NCBI GenBank assembly: GCA_036924085.1
Contig: JAVGWX010000013.1
Coordinates: 45,503,175 to 45,567,174 of the forward strand
DNA length: 64,000 nucleotides
DNA from: Ariolimax columbianus
Taxonomy: Eukaryota; Mollusca; Gastropoda; Stylommatophora; Arionidae
Direction: 5' to 3'
Every line of letters starts with the position of its first letter. The first letter of the stretch is position 1. The notes under the pieces were generated by a model, which saw only the letters and a list, made by a program, of their open reading frames with translations, was not told where the DNA came from and made no database searches. This document shows positions 28,601 through 40,600 of the stretch, piece after piece. The position numbers and the translations under genes were made by a program.

Positions 28601-31600
28601 GAATAAAGGGGAAATTTATTCAAATGAGGAATAAAGAGAAAATTTATAGAATTGAGGAATAAAGGCATATGGTTCACCACTCATGATAGAAACAAATTCC
28701 CCCTCCCCCTCCTTATCATGTATCATTTCCAGAGGATATAAAATGTTTTTTGCTGGATCTCTGCAATGAGGCTCTAGCTTCAGTGGTAGCTTCAAGCGCT
28801 GTATTGAAGCGTAAAACAGGCATTTTTCATGTGTATGTTAAAGCTAAATGAAGTCCTTCAGCAGACTTAACCACTGGTCAGGAATGAAGTGTTAGAGACT
28901 TCAGTATACTAAACCTCAGCTTGTGAGGTGGGGTTGTCAGTTCCCTTCCTTGCTGCCCTTTCCTTCCCTAACTATAAGTCAGGTACCCATTTACAGCTGG
29001 GGGACTGGAGCTATCGGTAGTGGTAGTTGAACCCCGTACCTTTGCCATGAAAAGTGAGTTCTCTACCACTGTGCTAATCAGTCGCTCATATATATAAAAT
29101 TATTTCAATTATAATCTATTTGTCGTCTGGCAGTTTTTTTTCCTGTTATTGCTTCTTGGTTTATTTATTTTCCTAGTTCTGTGTTTGTTTTGTTACTCCT
29201 GCTTGCTTTCATGTCACTTTTTTCTTTCAATTCCATGGACGCAAATAACAGTTTATTTCCCTCACAATGAGTAAGTAAGTAAGTTGCCCATCGCAAGCCT
29301 TGTGACCACCACATCCTTTCTCAAACACCCCATTTTGCATACCATGATTTTTCCTTCTTGTGCCTTAGTGAGAGTCCATGTCTGACAATGGTAGCATAGA
29401 GTTGGTATAAGAATACTATTTATCAGCTGTCTCTTTGTCTTCATTGGAATGTGTTTGTGTCTTAGTAATGGTGAGAGCTGAAAGGAAAACACATAAGCTT
29501 TCTGTGTTCTTGATTCCACCTTTCTATCTAGCCTTCCGTCTTGTGTGAACATAGTACCCACGGATTTGAATTCACTGACTTATTTAAGCTATGTACTTTT
29601 CATCTGTATATTTAGTGTTTCCCCTATTCTGCTGATTTTCATTGCCTCAGTCTTTGCTGTACCAATCCTCATGTTATATCTTTTATATTTATCCCTTGAC
29701 AATGCCTGCAATAGATATAATATGAGATATGATATTAAGTATCAAATCAATATAAAAAATGGTAAGATGTTCTATCTTATTCGTTCTTTGTGCAGTTATC
29801 TTTGTGGTAGCTGTGAGACATTTAGGTTTCAAAATGTTAGAATGTAAAATATATTAACTCAATTATCGACACTTTAATTTCAAAAACATTACCGTGCATG
29901 ATTGGAGTACTAAAGTATTATAATTGTATCATAATTGTGTGGGATTTATTTTTCGATTGACATTTTGCTTTTTATAAAGAGTTTATTTATTTTGTTTACT
30001 ATAACTGAGCTTAGGAACAGCACAAAAACTACGTGATAAGTGAGGAAAACATTTATTTATATATAAAAAAAGGAAAACATAAAAAAGGAGAAGCTGCTGA
30101 AACTCTGAAACAAGAGTCTCAAACTAACAACCAGCATAAGGTTGGCATGTCAAGCTACTGGACCATCTACTAAATCATCGGTCACCAGAAGACAGTTTTG
30201 ATTGCCCAAAATCTGCACCGCAGTAGAATCTTCTAGTGCACTTGTTAAAGACATTTGACTAGAATATGGATTTGAAACTTCTAGTGTACTTGACAAAGCC
30301 ATTTAGGCCGAAACAGGGTTTACTGTTTAGTAGAAACTTTTAGTGTACTTTAAAAAGTCATTTTGGCCAAAACATGGTTTTACTGTTTAGTAGAAACTTC
30401 TTAGTGTACTTGACAAAGTCATTTTGGCCAAAATGCTGTTTACTGTTTAATCGAAATGTCTAGTGTACTTTAAAAAGTCATTTTGGCCAAAACATGGTTT
30501 CACTATTTAGTAGAAACTTCTTTGTGTACTTGAAAAAGCCATTTTGGCTGAAACATGTTTTGCTGTTACTGGACTTATCTAAAGCTGATCAACAACTTTT
30601 TTGTGTGGTTAAATCACCATTAAAAAATGTTTGCTTGTTTTAATTTTTGCCCTTATGCAATAAACTCAGATTTAATCCATGTTTTATTAAAAATACCAGC
30701 TGGTTCCTTTTTGGTAATATTGAGTTGTAGTCTTTTTACTGCCTTTCTCAAATTGTATTATGTCTTATCGCAGTTTATGATGTCCCATGTTGTGAACCAC
30801 ATGATGGAACCTGTGGACCATGTGTTGACAATTCTAAGTCTAGAAGATGGATATTCTATGTAGATTACATAAGTACTGATAATTAATAAATATGTCTCTA
30901 TCTTGGCTTCGTTTGTTCTCAATCTCCTGCTACCAAGCCTTGAAAAAGGCTTTAGTCCAGAGAACAGAATGCGTTGTGTCGTAGCTTACAGCTTGACTGC
31001 GATATTTGCACCTTTCGGTCCAACATATCTGACTTCAGCGGGCATTTTTTGAGTACCGGGTTAGCCTTCCCTCTTCGATCCTTTCTCTGCCCTGCTGCAG
31101 CCTGTTATCCAGGATCACCGCGTGGAGGTGTAGAAGGGTATTGGCAGCTCTGGTTCGCTGGCCCTGACACTAGCAGTCAGCTATGGGTCGCAGACCACTG
31201 CAGCTCATGCGCTGCTCAGCATCTTGATCCCTGTTTCTATCCGAACACTGGTTATACTATTGTACTGCTCACCTGTCTTAAGTGATCTATAAATATTCTG
31301 TCATGTTTTGACATAGCCCTGATGTATCGGCTTTTTCATGCAGGAAGACAACTCTGGTCAGCATCAACCCTACAGACGGAATAATGAGGTTAGTTCCCTT
31401 CTTTTCACTAAACATGATTTCAGATCTGGCAAGGTGCTCTTGTCACGTGTCCTTGGTTCGAATCCATGCTGCCTGTTGCTTCACTATCTTTTCTGTTGTT
31501 TGTTATATGTTTTTCGAGTGCAGAAAAATGCTTGTCTTTGGGATCATTGTCACTAACAAACATACTTAGTGTTAACCCTAACGACTTTAGTAATTTCTTC

Positions 31601-34600
31601 ATCAGAGAAGTGAACATCGACCTTGAGGTCCACAGTAGGATTGCCATGGCAGGTGCAACTTTTGGAAGACTGCAAGCACATTTTTAGTATATCCATTGGG
31701 CCATACCATATGCTGTTATTTTAAAATTTAAAGATATTTGTTTTTATTTGACTAAAAAATTATGTAGTTTTAATTAATTTAAGTTGTGTCACTAGTACAA
31801 AAAATGCACGAGTAGATTAACATTAAAACATACATTTCATGAGATATTTCTTTGCGTATTTAATATTTATTTTACTGATCATAAATTTTTAAAGTTTGCT
31901 TTGCGAATAAAATTAAGTTAACTTAAGACAGATCAGATGCATTCAATGTGACATCTCCGACTTCATGTTTCTCTCAAAGTTGGTTCCAAGTGGCGTAAAG
32001 GTAAAATATCTGTTTCACCAGGTTCGAATTGCACCGTGTCCAGTTTGGCTCGTTTGCCTGCATCCTCAGTTACTCCAGCCAATAGTCTTGCCACTGGTCC
32101 AAGATAGCTGTTGTTCCTCACTATAATCCAAAATACAGCGCAAGTTACTTCATCAATACAACAAGAACGTCTGATGATGTCGTCATCACCGCTTGCAATG
32201 GGCAACTGACTTTAAATTGGTTGCCCTCACTGTCAATACCTAACATCCCTAAAATTGATGCTTTAACAAGTAAGGGTGTCAAACTCCTTTCTTGCCATAT
32301 CCCCAGCATGACCACCAGGACAATGGATCCACACAAGCCATTGAAGGTTTGAAATCTTTCTGTCCACACCCACTCGTAATAATAAATAATAATCGGCTTA
32401 AGTGACCAAGACCTGTCGCGTCAATCGTCTATGATCACGATTGATGATCGTAATCTATGTGGTATGTAGTTCTGATGAAGTGGTGGTGATTTATCACAGC
32501 CACATACTGAAGTCAGATGCACTGTGCTGACAGGTGCAAAATAAAAACCACAGTGCAACGTACACCGCCTTGGGAATTAGAGAAATAAGGCGAACGCAAA
32601 AAAAAAAAAAATCACAGCCAGATGTTGCGCGAGAGACATTGAAGGCACCTCCAAGTGGGATAAAAGTTATTTCGCACTCTTGATTTTGATAGCCAGGTGC
32701 AGAATCTGGCCGACACGAACATCCAGGGAGTGCCAGGTCACATGACTTTTGTTTGGTCTTTTGTTTGTGTGTGTTGCACTATGTTTTTATTTTGCACCTG
32801 TCGGTCAAGTGCGTCCAACTTCGTCATGCATTTTATGTAAGGGTCTGCTTCCTCCTGCATTTTCTAAGGGTTTGCTTCCCCAGGGTAGAAGACCTTCCAA
32901 CTTATGACTTTGAACACTCTTACATTTAAAATAAACCAAAAGCTTGATTAGCGGGGAGCACTTACTTACTTTCTGTGTCCAAGTACTTCGTCATATAGCG
33001 TTCATCCAGTGTTCAGCGACTTGAATTGCCCTGTCATTCGCTTTCAGCAAGTCTCTCTCGTCACATGTGTCCGGAAGTTGGGACAAATCATCAGATGACC
33101 TAGATCTTGTACCGCATTGCAGTCCCATGTATTGCCGTCTGATAGACACCATTTCTTCATGTTCCTTCCTACATCATAATCTGCCAGTTCGAAGTCTATT
33201 TATTGTCTTCCAAAGTGACTAGGGTAAGTGATGTCCAGAGGTAGGTTCCTCCTGAAGCTCGATACCTGGGTCCTGTATTATTTTGCTCCTTAATTCAGTG
33301 CAACAACTTTCAGGGCTTGACTTTATAGGCTTTGTTCATTTGAGGAAACTATGCCTGGATTTGAGTCTTTTCAATCTACTCCTGGTGTCCAAACATTAGG
33401 TGTCTATGGTTGTTTTCCTGTTCAATGTCAGCAGCCACGCTTCTTCTAACGACAGATGAAGCTGTGCCAATTATAGGGTATATTTTAGCAGTGGGGGTGA
33501 GATTTAGGCATTGTAACACTATCCCGTCTGCCTCATTTATTGCTATATCAACGAGTTTTGCGGGAAGTAACCTTCTGAGTTTAAAGAAAGCTCTAGAAAG
33601 AACCGGTTACTCCGTAATAAATGGGTGAAGAACTCATTTTCTTGTGGATCAGATGAAGAACCAGGAAATGTTTATTTTAGCTCTGCCCAGCAAGATCAAT
33701 TAATCAATGTCTGTTGCTCCTCTCAGTGCATAGGCCATCGACAACATCTCGCCAGCGTACACAGTCCTGGGATGCTTTTTCTGCCTCTCTCCAGGTGTCA
33801 TTATTTAATTTTAGATCCTTACATTCTCTTCTCCACGTAATTTTGGGCCTACCTCTCTCGCTTTTCCCCTGAGGATTCCATGTAAGAGCCTGTCTGGCTA
33901 TGTTAAACTGTGCCTTCTGCAGCGTATGTCCTATCCAGCCCAATTTTCATCGCTTAATTTGTTGTTCCAATGGCTGTTGTTGGCTCTTGTCTCACAAGTC
34001 TTCATTCCTTACCATGTCCTGCCACTTTATGCCCATTATCCTTCGTAGGCAGTGTTAACGAAGGACTGGAATCTTTGTTGTATGACCTTGTTCGTTCTCC
34101 ATGTATCCACTCCATACAGCAGCACCGACTTGACACTTGCGTTGAATATTCTAATTTTGGTGTGAATCTTGTTTTCTCTGGATCTCCATATATTGTTTAG
34201 TGTCAGGAATGCCCCCTATGCCTTTCCAATTCTGATCCTTACATCTGCATCTGTACTTCCTGATGTGTCTGCTGTACTGCCTAAATAGGTAAAGGCATCC
34301 ACTTCCTCCGATTGGTTTTTTGCTGTTAGTGTTGAGTTTAAGAAACTTGGCTTTCTTCATGTTGATATTCAGAGTCAGTTTCAACAATTGTTCTTTCACC
34401 TATCAAGTTTCTCTTGCATTTGACTATGACTGCGTAACAAAAGAACCAGGTCATCTGCATAGTCCAGGTCCTCCAATTGTGACAATAGTGTCCATTAAAT
34501 ACCTGTTGTTTTTTTTGCCTTTGATTGATGTCTTCATTATCTAATCTATAGCCAACAAGAACAGGAAAGGTGATAGCAGGCATCCCTGTCTCACCCCTGT

Positions 34601-37600
34601 TTGCAACCCGAAGCTATCAGTCAGTACTCCTTCATGTACCACTCTACTAACTGTGTCTTTGTACATATTCTGGATGAGGGTTGTGTACTTCTCTGGTATC
34701 TCATAGTGTCTCAACAGTTGCCATAGAGTACTTTGATCCACACTGTCAAACGCCTTTTCATAGTCTATAAAATGTGCGTATATGGATGATTTCCATTCAA
34801 TGCTTTGTTCTACTATGATGCTTAGCGTAGCTATATGATCTGCGCATGATCTTCCCTGGCGAAATCCTGCCTGTTCCTCTCTAATCTTTTTGTCTACTTC
34901 AGTTTTTAATCTGTCCAAGATGATTCTGTTGAATATCTTGTCTGGCGCCGACAGCAATGTAATCCCCCTATAATTGCTGCAATCTGCCAGGTCCTCATTC
35001 TTAGGCAGTTTAATCAGATGTCCGTCTTTCCATTCTGTTGGCACTCTCTCCTCTTCCAATATCTTCTTGAATAATCCTGCAATATATCAGTGGCCTTATC
35101 TATATCTGCCATTATTGCTTCTGCTGCTATTCCATCTGGTCCTGCCGCTTTCCCTTTCTTGAGTTTGGATATGGCCCTTTGAATTTCTATCTTACTTGAT
35201 GGGTTGCTGTTCAGGGTCTCCTCTGCTGGTAGGATATTTGGTGTTTCTTGTGGTGGAGGTATGTTTAGACTTTCCTTGAAATATTCAACCCATCGTTTCT
35301 GTTGTTTCTCCGACGATGTCAATATCCTGCGTTCTCTATCTTTGATTGGTTTACCTGTCTGTTTATACCTATTTGCCATTTTCTTTGTTAATGAGCAGAG
35401 ATCTCTCATATTTCCTCTCTCTGCTGCCTCTTCTGCATTCTGTGCCAGTTAATATATTCCCTTTTATTTTTCCTTAAACATGTCTTGACCTCTTTGTCTG
35501 TAACAGTATAATTACTCTGTGCTTCTGCTTTGGTGGCTCGACTCAGCAATTGTTGAGTATAGCTTTCTTCTTTTTCATTTCTTCTAATGTATATAATGTC
35601 TTTGTTGTGATCCATTCTTTGTGTTGGTATCTCTTGAATCCTAGTTTCTTCACATGTCTTATTCCACATCTCTCTAGCCTGGTCCCACATACTATTAATG
35701 TACATTTCTTCATCCTCTTGTAGCACTTGATATCTGTTAAGTTTTAAGCTAAATTCTGTCTTCTTCTCCTGGTGTTGCAATAAGTGTACGCTATACCTTG
35801 TTTTCCTTGAGCCCTGTACTGGGTACTTTTTTAGTTTGAGCTGCAAAATCCCCAGCATGTGGTGGTCTGATGCTACATTTGCACCTCACTTTACATCTTG
35901 TAGTGTATTTCTGAACGCTTGACTGACACAGATGTGATCAATCTGATTTTCCATTACCTGGTATCGAGATCTCCATGTGACGTTATGTATCTTTTTATGT
36001 GGAAACATGTTTCCTCCAATTATCATTTTGTGTAGGGCACATAACTCTGCAAACATTTCTTCATTTTCGTTCTTCTGTCCCATTCCTTGTCTTCCCATAA
36101 TCTGTTTGTAACCTAGGTTGTCTGTTCCGACTTTAGCATCACCCAGCAAGATCACTTTATCTTAAAACTTGAGAACTCTCAGTAAATCAACGATTACAAA
36201 GACAAGTATTTTGAATTCTATCAAACATATTTCCTGGAAACTCTCAGGTGAGAAAAGTCAAAAGAAAATTATGCAGATATTATGAGACTTCACAACTACA
36301 GTCAAATACAAACTGATGGTGACATGCAAATATGATAAGTTTCTGTGGCATTTACTAATCTTCTATAGCATATTTTACCATTCATGCTTGCAGGCTGATG
36401 GATTGTCTAATGCCAGTGGACGAGCCTACAAAGGCAGACTAAAGGACGATGAAGTAAGCCATTAGTTTTATTTTATCACCATACTGATGAAAATTAAAAT
36501 AATTATGTTTACTGAATGATCATTGAAATTAGGCCTGAGGGCACACAAACAAAAAAATGCAGATTATGAGAATAAAAACACCTGGCGACAATCAGATTGA
36601 GAGGCATGGTACTACAAGAGGTAGATTCATTCATATATCTTGGTAATAGGATAGACAAGGTTGGAGGTACTGTTAGAGATATCGAATTAGGAATACAAAA
36701 GGTGAGAGGGACTTTTATTGCTTTAAGGAATTTGTGGAAATCTAAAGAAAATACAGATTTTCAACACCAATGTCAAGTCCATCTTATTGTATGGTTTTGT
36801 GGACATGGGCAACAAAGGAAAGTACAACAAATTAGGTTCAAGCTTTCATCCTCATATAGCTCTTGTAGCACTTGACATCTGTTGCTCAGTTTTAAGCTAA
36901 ATTATGTCTTCTTCTCCTGGTGTTGCAATAAGCATACGTTATATCTTGTCCTCCTTGCACCCTGTACTGGGTACTTTGTTAGTTTGAACTGCAAAATCCC
37001 CAGCAACATGTGGTGGTCTGATGCTACATCTGCACCTCGCTTCACTCTTACATCTTGTAGTGTACTTCGGAATGCTTGATTAACACAGATGTTAGCGATC
37101 TTCTTCTTCTTCTTCGTTCGTTCTCAATCTCCCGCTACCAAACCCTGAAAGGGCTTAACTAGCAGAATGTAGTCCAGAGAACGGAATGCGTTGTGTCGTA
37201 GTTTACAGCTTGACTGCGATATTTGCACCTTTCGGTCCAACACATCTGACTTCAGCAAGCATTTTTTGAGTACCGGGTTAGCATTCCCTCTTCGATCCCT
37301 TCTCCTTAGCCAGTCTGTCCTGCTGCAGCCTGTTATCCAGGATCACCGCGTGGAGGTGTAGAAGGGTCTTGGCAGCTATGGTTCGCTTGCCCTGGCGCTA
37401 GCAGTCAGCTTTGGGTCGCTGATCACTGCAGCTCATGTGCTGCTCAGCATCTTGATCCCTGTTAGCGATCTGATTTTCCGTTTTATGGTTTGAAGATCAC
37501 CATGTGGCCTTATGTATCTCTTTATGTATCTTTTTATGGATGCTTGAGCTGAATTTAGAAAATAAAACGGCAAAGAACCAGACAGATGCTAGTGGAACTA

Positions 37601-40600
37601 GACATATAGAGAAGGTGTTGGCGATGAACAGGAATAGGACACATATTACGTAAACCATCTGATAGCAATACAAGACAGTCACTGTTTTGGAATCTACAGG
37701 ACAAGAGAAGTAGAGGAAGAAACACTCTTCATCTTCTTCGTACGCTGTCAGACGTCAATTTGAATTTGTTCAAAGAAAGCAGCAGTCATCCTGAGGCTGT
37801 TGACACTGCCATAGAGCTTGTCTAGTGTTGGCACTGGTGATGGCCACTTGTGCTTTCTCTGGTCCTCGTATGTCGGGCAATTTTGCAGCAGATGTTAGGC
37901 GGTCATTTTCCCTGTACCACAGGTGCATTCGTCTATCTTCAGTTTTCTTGAATAGATGGTTCCTCAGTCTGTTGGGGCCTGTGCGGAGTCTGGAGACCAC
38001 GACCTGCTCTCTTCTGTTCAACTGGTAATAGGCATCATTTTTTGTGTAGCCAGTATGCTCTGTTTCCCATTTGGCCATGTATCTAGCCCTAATAAACCTT
38101 TTAGACTCATCGTATGTCACACTAGAATCTGGTTGTGGTAACCTTGCACCTTCTTTTGCCAGTCTGTCTGCCTCCTCGTTGCCTTGAATGTTACAGTGGG
38201 ATAGAACCCACTGTACCACTACTCTTTTTGGTGTGGATTGCTGGCATAGTTGACAGAGTACTGCTGAAAGAAACACTCAGGAAGAAGAGAAAGTCAAGAC
38301 AAACCTAAAAACAGCAGGAAAACATCAGGGAACCTTGAAATGATGGTACATGACAGGAAGACTTTACAAGTATTTGTTGATAACTGATGCTCCACAGGAA
38401 GTCAAAGGAATTTGATTGATTGATCCTTATCATCTGTCTTGACCCAGGAACTAATCTGAATAAATGTATATCGAACAAATTAAATGCACCGCACTATTAA
38501 TAGGTAATAAAAATAAGTTATAATTTTGTAGACACTTGAGCTCTTAAGTGTGTGCTTATCACGGTACAAGCACGATGTAATATCATTTGTGACAAAAAAT
38601 GGCTCTTGTATCAAATGGTTATTTTGATGTAGTGAAAAATACTTGAAAAGTATTTGTGATTTGTATTGAAAGGTTGCTCATTTCAGGCAATGAATTTGCA
38701 TTTTAAATCACATATTTGTGACCAGTTGATTCATTCATCTATTCAACATTAATATGAGACTAAGGACAAGAATCCTGGCCCCCAAATCTTTGGTCTGTGG
38801 CATTGTGCAGTACTGAAAAATGGATAATAAATAAAAGATAGGAGAAATACTTTGAGGATTTTGAGATGTGTGGTGTTAGCAAAAGAAGAATAAAGTGACC
38901 TAGAAAATCAAACAAAAGGGTGTTGGAGAGGAAAGAAAGCTGTTACAAAAGATACAAAAATGACTTGTCTGATTGGGGAACAACCAACGTCATGAGGGCC
39001 TAGTGAAGGAAGTCTTGAAAGACAGAACACAGGGAGAGAGAGGAAGCTGCAGACCAAGAAATACCTTTATGATACAAGCATACAGAGACATGAAGACTTA
39101 TGCTGAGCTGAAGATGGCCGTAGATGACATGCAGAAAGGGAAAGACAGAATCTTGAGCTCACAAACCAGGACTAAGTGACTTGATGATGAAGGTATTGGG
39201 GGTCACAAGACTGAATGACTTGATGATGAAGGTGTTGGGGGTCACAAGACTGAATGACTTGATGATGAAGGTGTTGGGGATCACAAGACTGAATGACTTG
39301 ATGATGAAGGTATTGGGGGTCACAAGACTGAATGACTTGATGATGAAGGTGTTGGGGGTCACAAGACTGAATGACTTGATAATGAAGGTGTTGGGGGTCA
39401 CAAGACTGAATGACTTGATGATGAAGGTATTGGGGGTCACAAGACTGAATGACTTGATGATGAAGGTGTTGGGAGGTCCCAAACCAGTCCCAGGACTGAA
39501 TAACTTGATAATGAAGGTGTTTGGGGTCCAAACAAGTGTCAGGACTGAATGATTTGTTGATGGGCTCATGGGCCCCAAATCAGTCACAGGACTGAATGAC
39601 TCGATGATCAAGGTGCTGGGACTCCAAACCAGGCACAGGACTGAATAACTTGATAATGATGGGGTCGGTGGCCTCAAACAAGTCAGAGAACTGAATAACT
39701 TGATGATGGGATGAAGGACCTCGTACCAGTCCCATGACTTAATGATAGGGCCAGGGGTCTTAAACCAGTCCCAGAACTGAATAACGATGATGGGGTCGGA
39801 GGCCTGAAACCAGTCCAAGGACTGAATGACTTGAAGATGAGGTCAAGGCCTCAAACCAATCACATGATTGAAGGACTTGATGCTGAGATCGGGTGGGGCC
39901 CAAACCAATCATCCCAGAACTGAATTACTTGAGGATGATATGAAATTTCTTATGTATGTCCAGTTACATTTATTCTCATACCTCATGCTGGTCTTGTCCA
40001 TGAATTGACATCTCGTTGTATATTCTTCTTCTTCATCGATCAACTGATGCTATGCTTCTAGTCCGGTGAGGTTCACGAAGGAGACTGTGTGTTTCAGGTC
40101 TTCGACGGTCCCCCACAGCTTTTCGAGCATGGTCGCTCCCCCAGACCAGACTGCCTCTCTTTGGTCTGCATAGGTAGGGCATTCTTGCAGAATAGGTTCT
40201 GGTGTTTGCTTGGGTGCTTCACAATCACACGTGGCAGTGTCTCTTAGACCCATTCTGTTGAGGTGGGTCTTGAGTATACAATGTCCTGTTCTGAGTCTGA
40301 AGATCTTTATCTGCCCATCTCTGCCAATTTTGTCTATGCTGTCATTTTCTGGCTTGTAGTCTTTGTGCTGTTCTTTCCATTCTGTCCTCATGGATCGTTT
40401 GATGAGTGTCTTTGCTTCTTTATAGATGGATGGGGAATCTGCTTGTCACTTCCAGCTTTTGCAAGCTTATCTGCTTTCTCGTTTCCAGGGATACCACAGT
40501 GAGCCAGAATCCATCGTAGGACTAAATCTGATTTTGAGACATCAATCCTATGTTGTATTATATTTCATGCGAGAGTCTATCCTGTTTGTGGCTTTAAATG

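Larger units (their letters stand above)
36530..38360 (+). mobile_element. LINE remnant split by later insertions
   Basis: + strand pieces at 36530-36838 (VDSFIYLGNRIDKVGGTVRD, FIALRNLWKSKEN), 37540-37726 (GHILRKPSDSNTRQSLFWNL in the best reading) and 38278-38360 follow LINE order. The gaps are filled by a minus-strand LINE fragment and an L1 copy. Confidence 0.65.

Noticed and set aside
37770..38276. 168-codon frame as a host ribonuclease H
   Set aside because: Same sequence occurs in several LINE 3' ends; target duplications and a GAA tail show it is part of a retrotransposon.
39159..39818. Three overlapping long ORFs of repetitive peptides on both strands
   Set aside because: They are a consequence of a 39-bp tandem unit (13 codons) without stops; no start context or domain.
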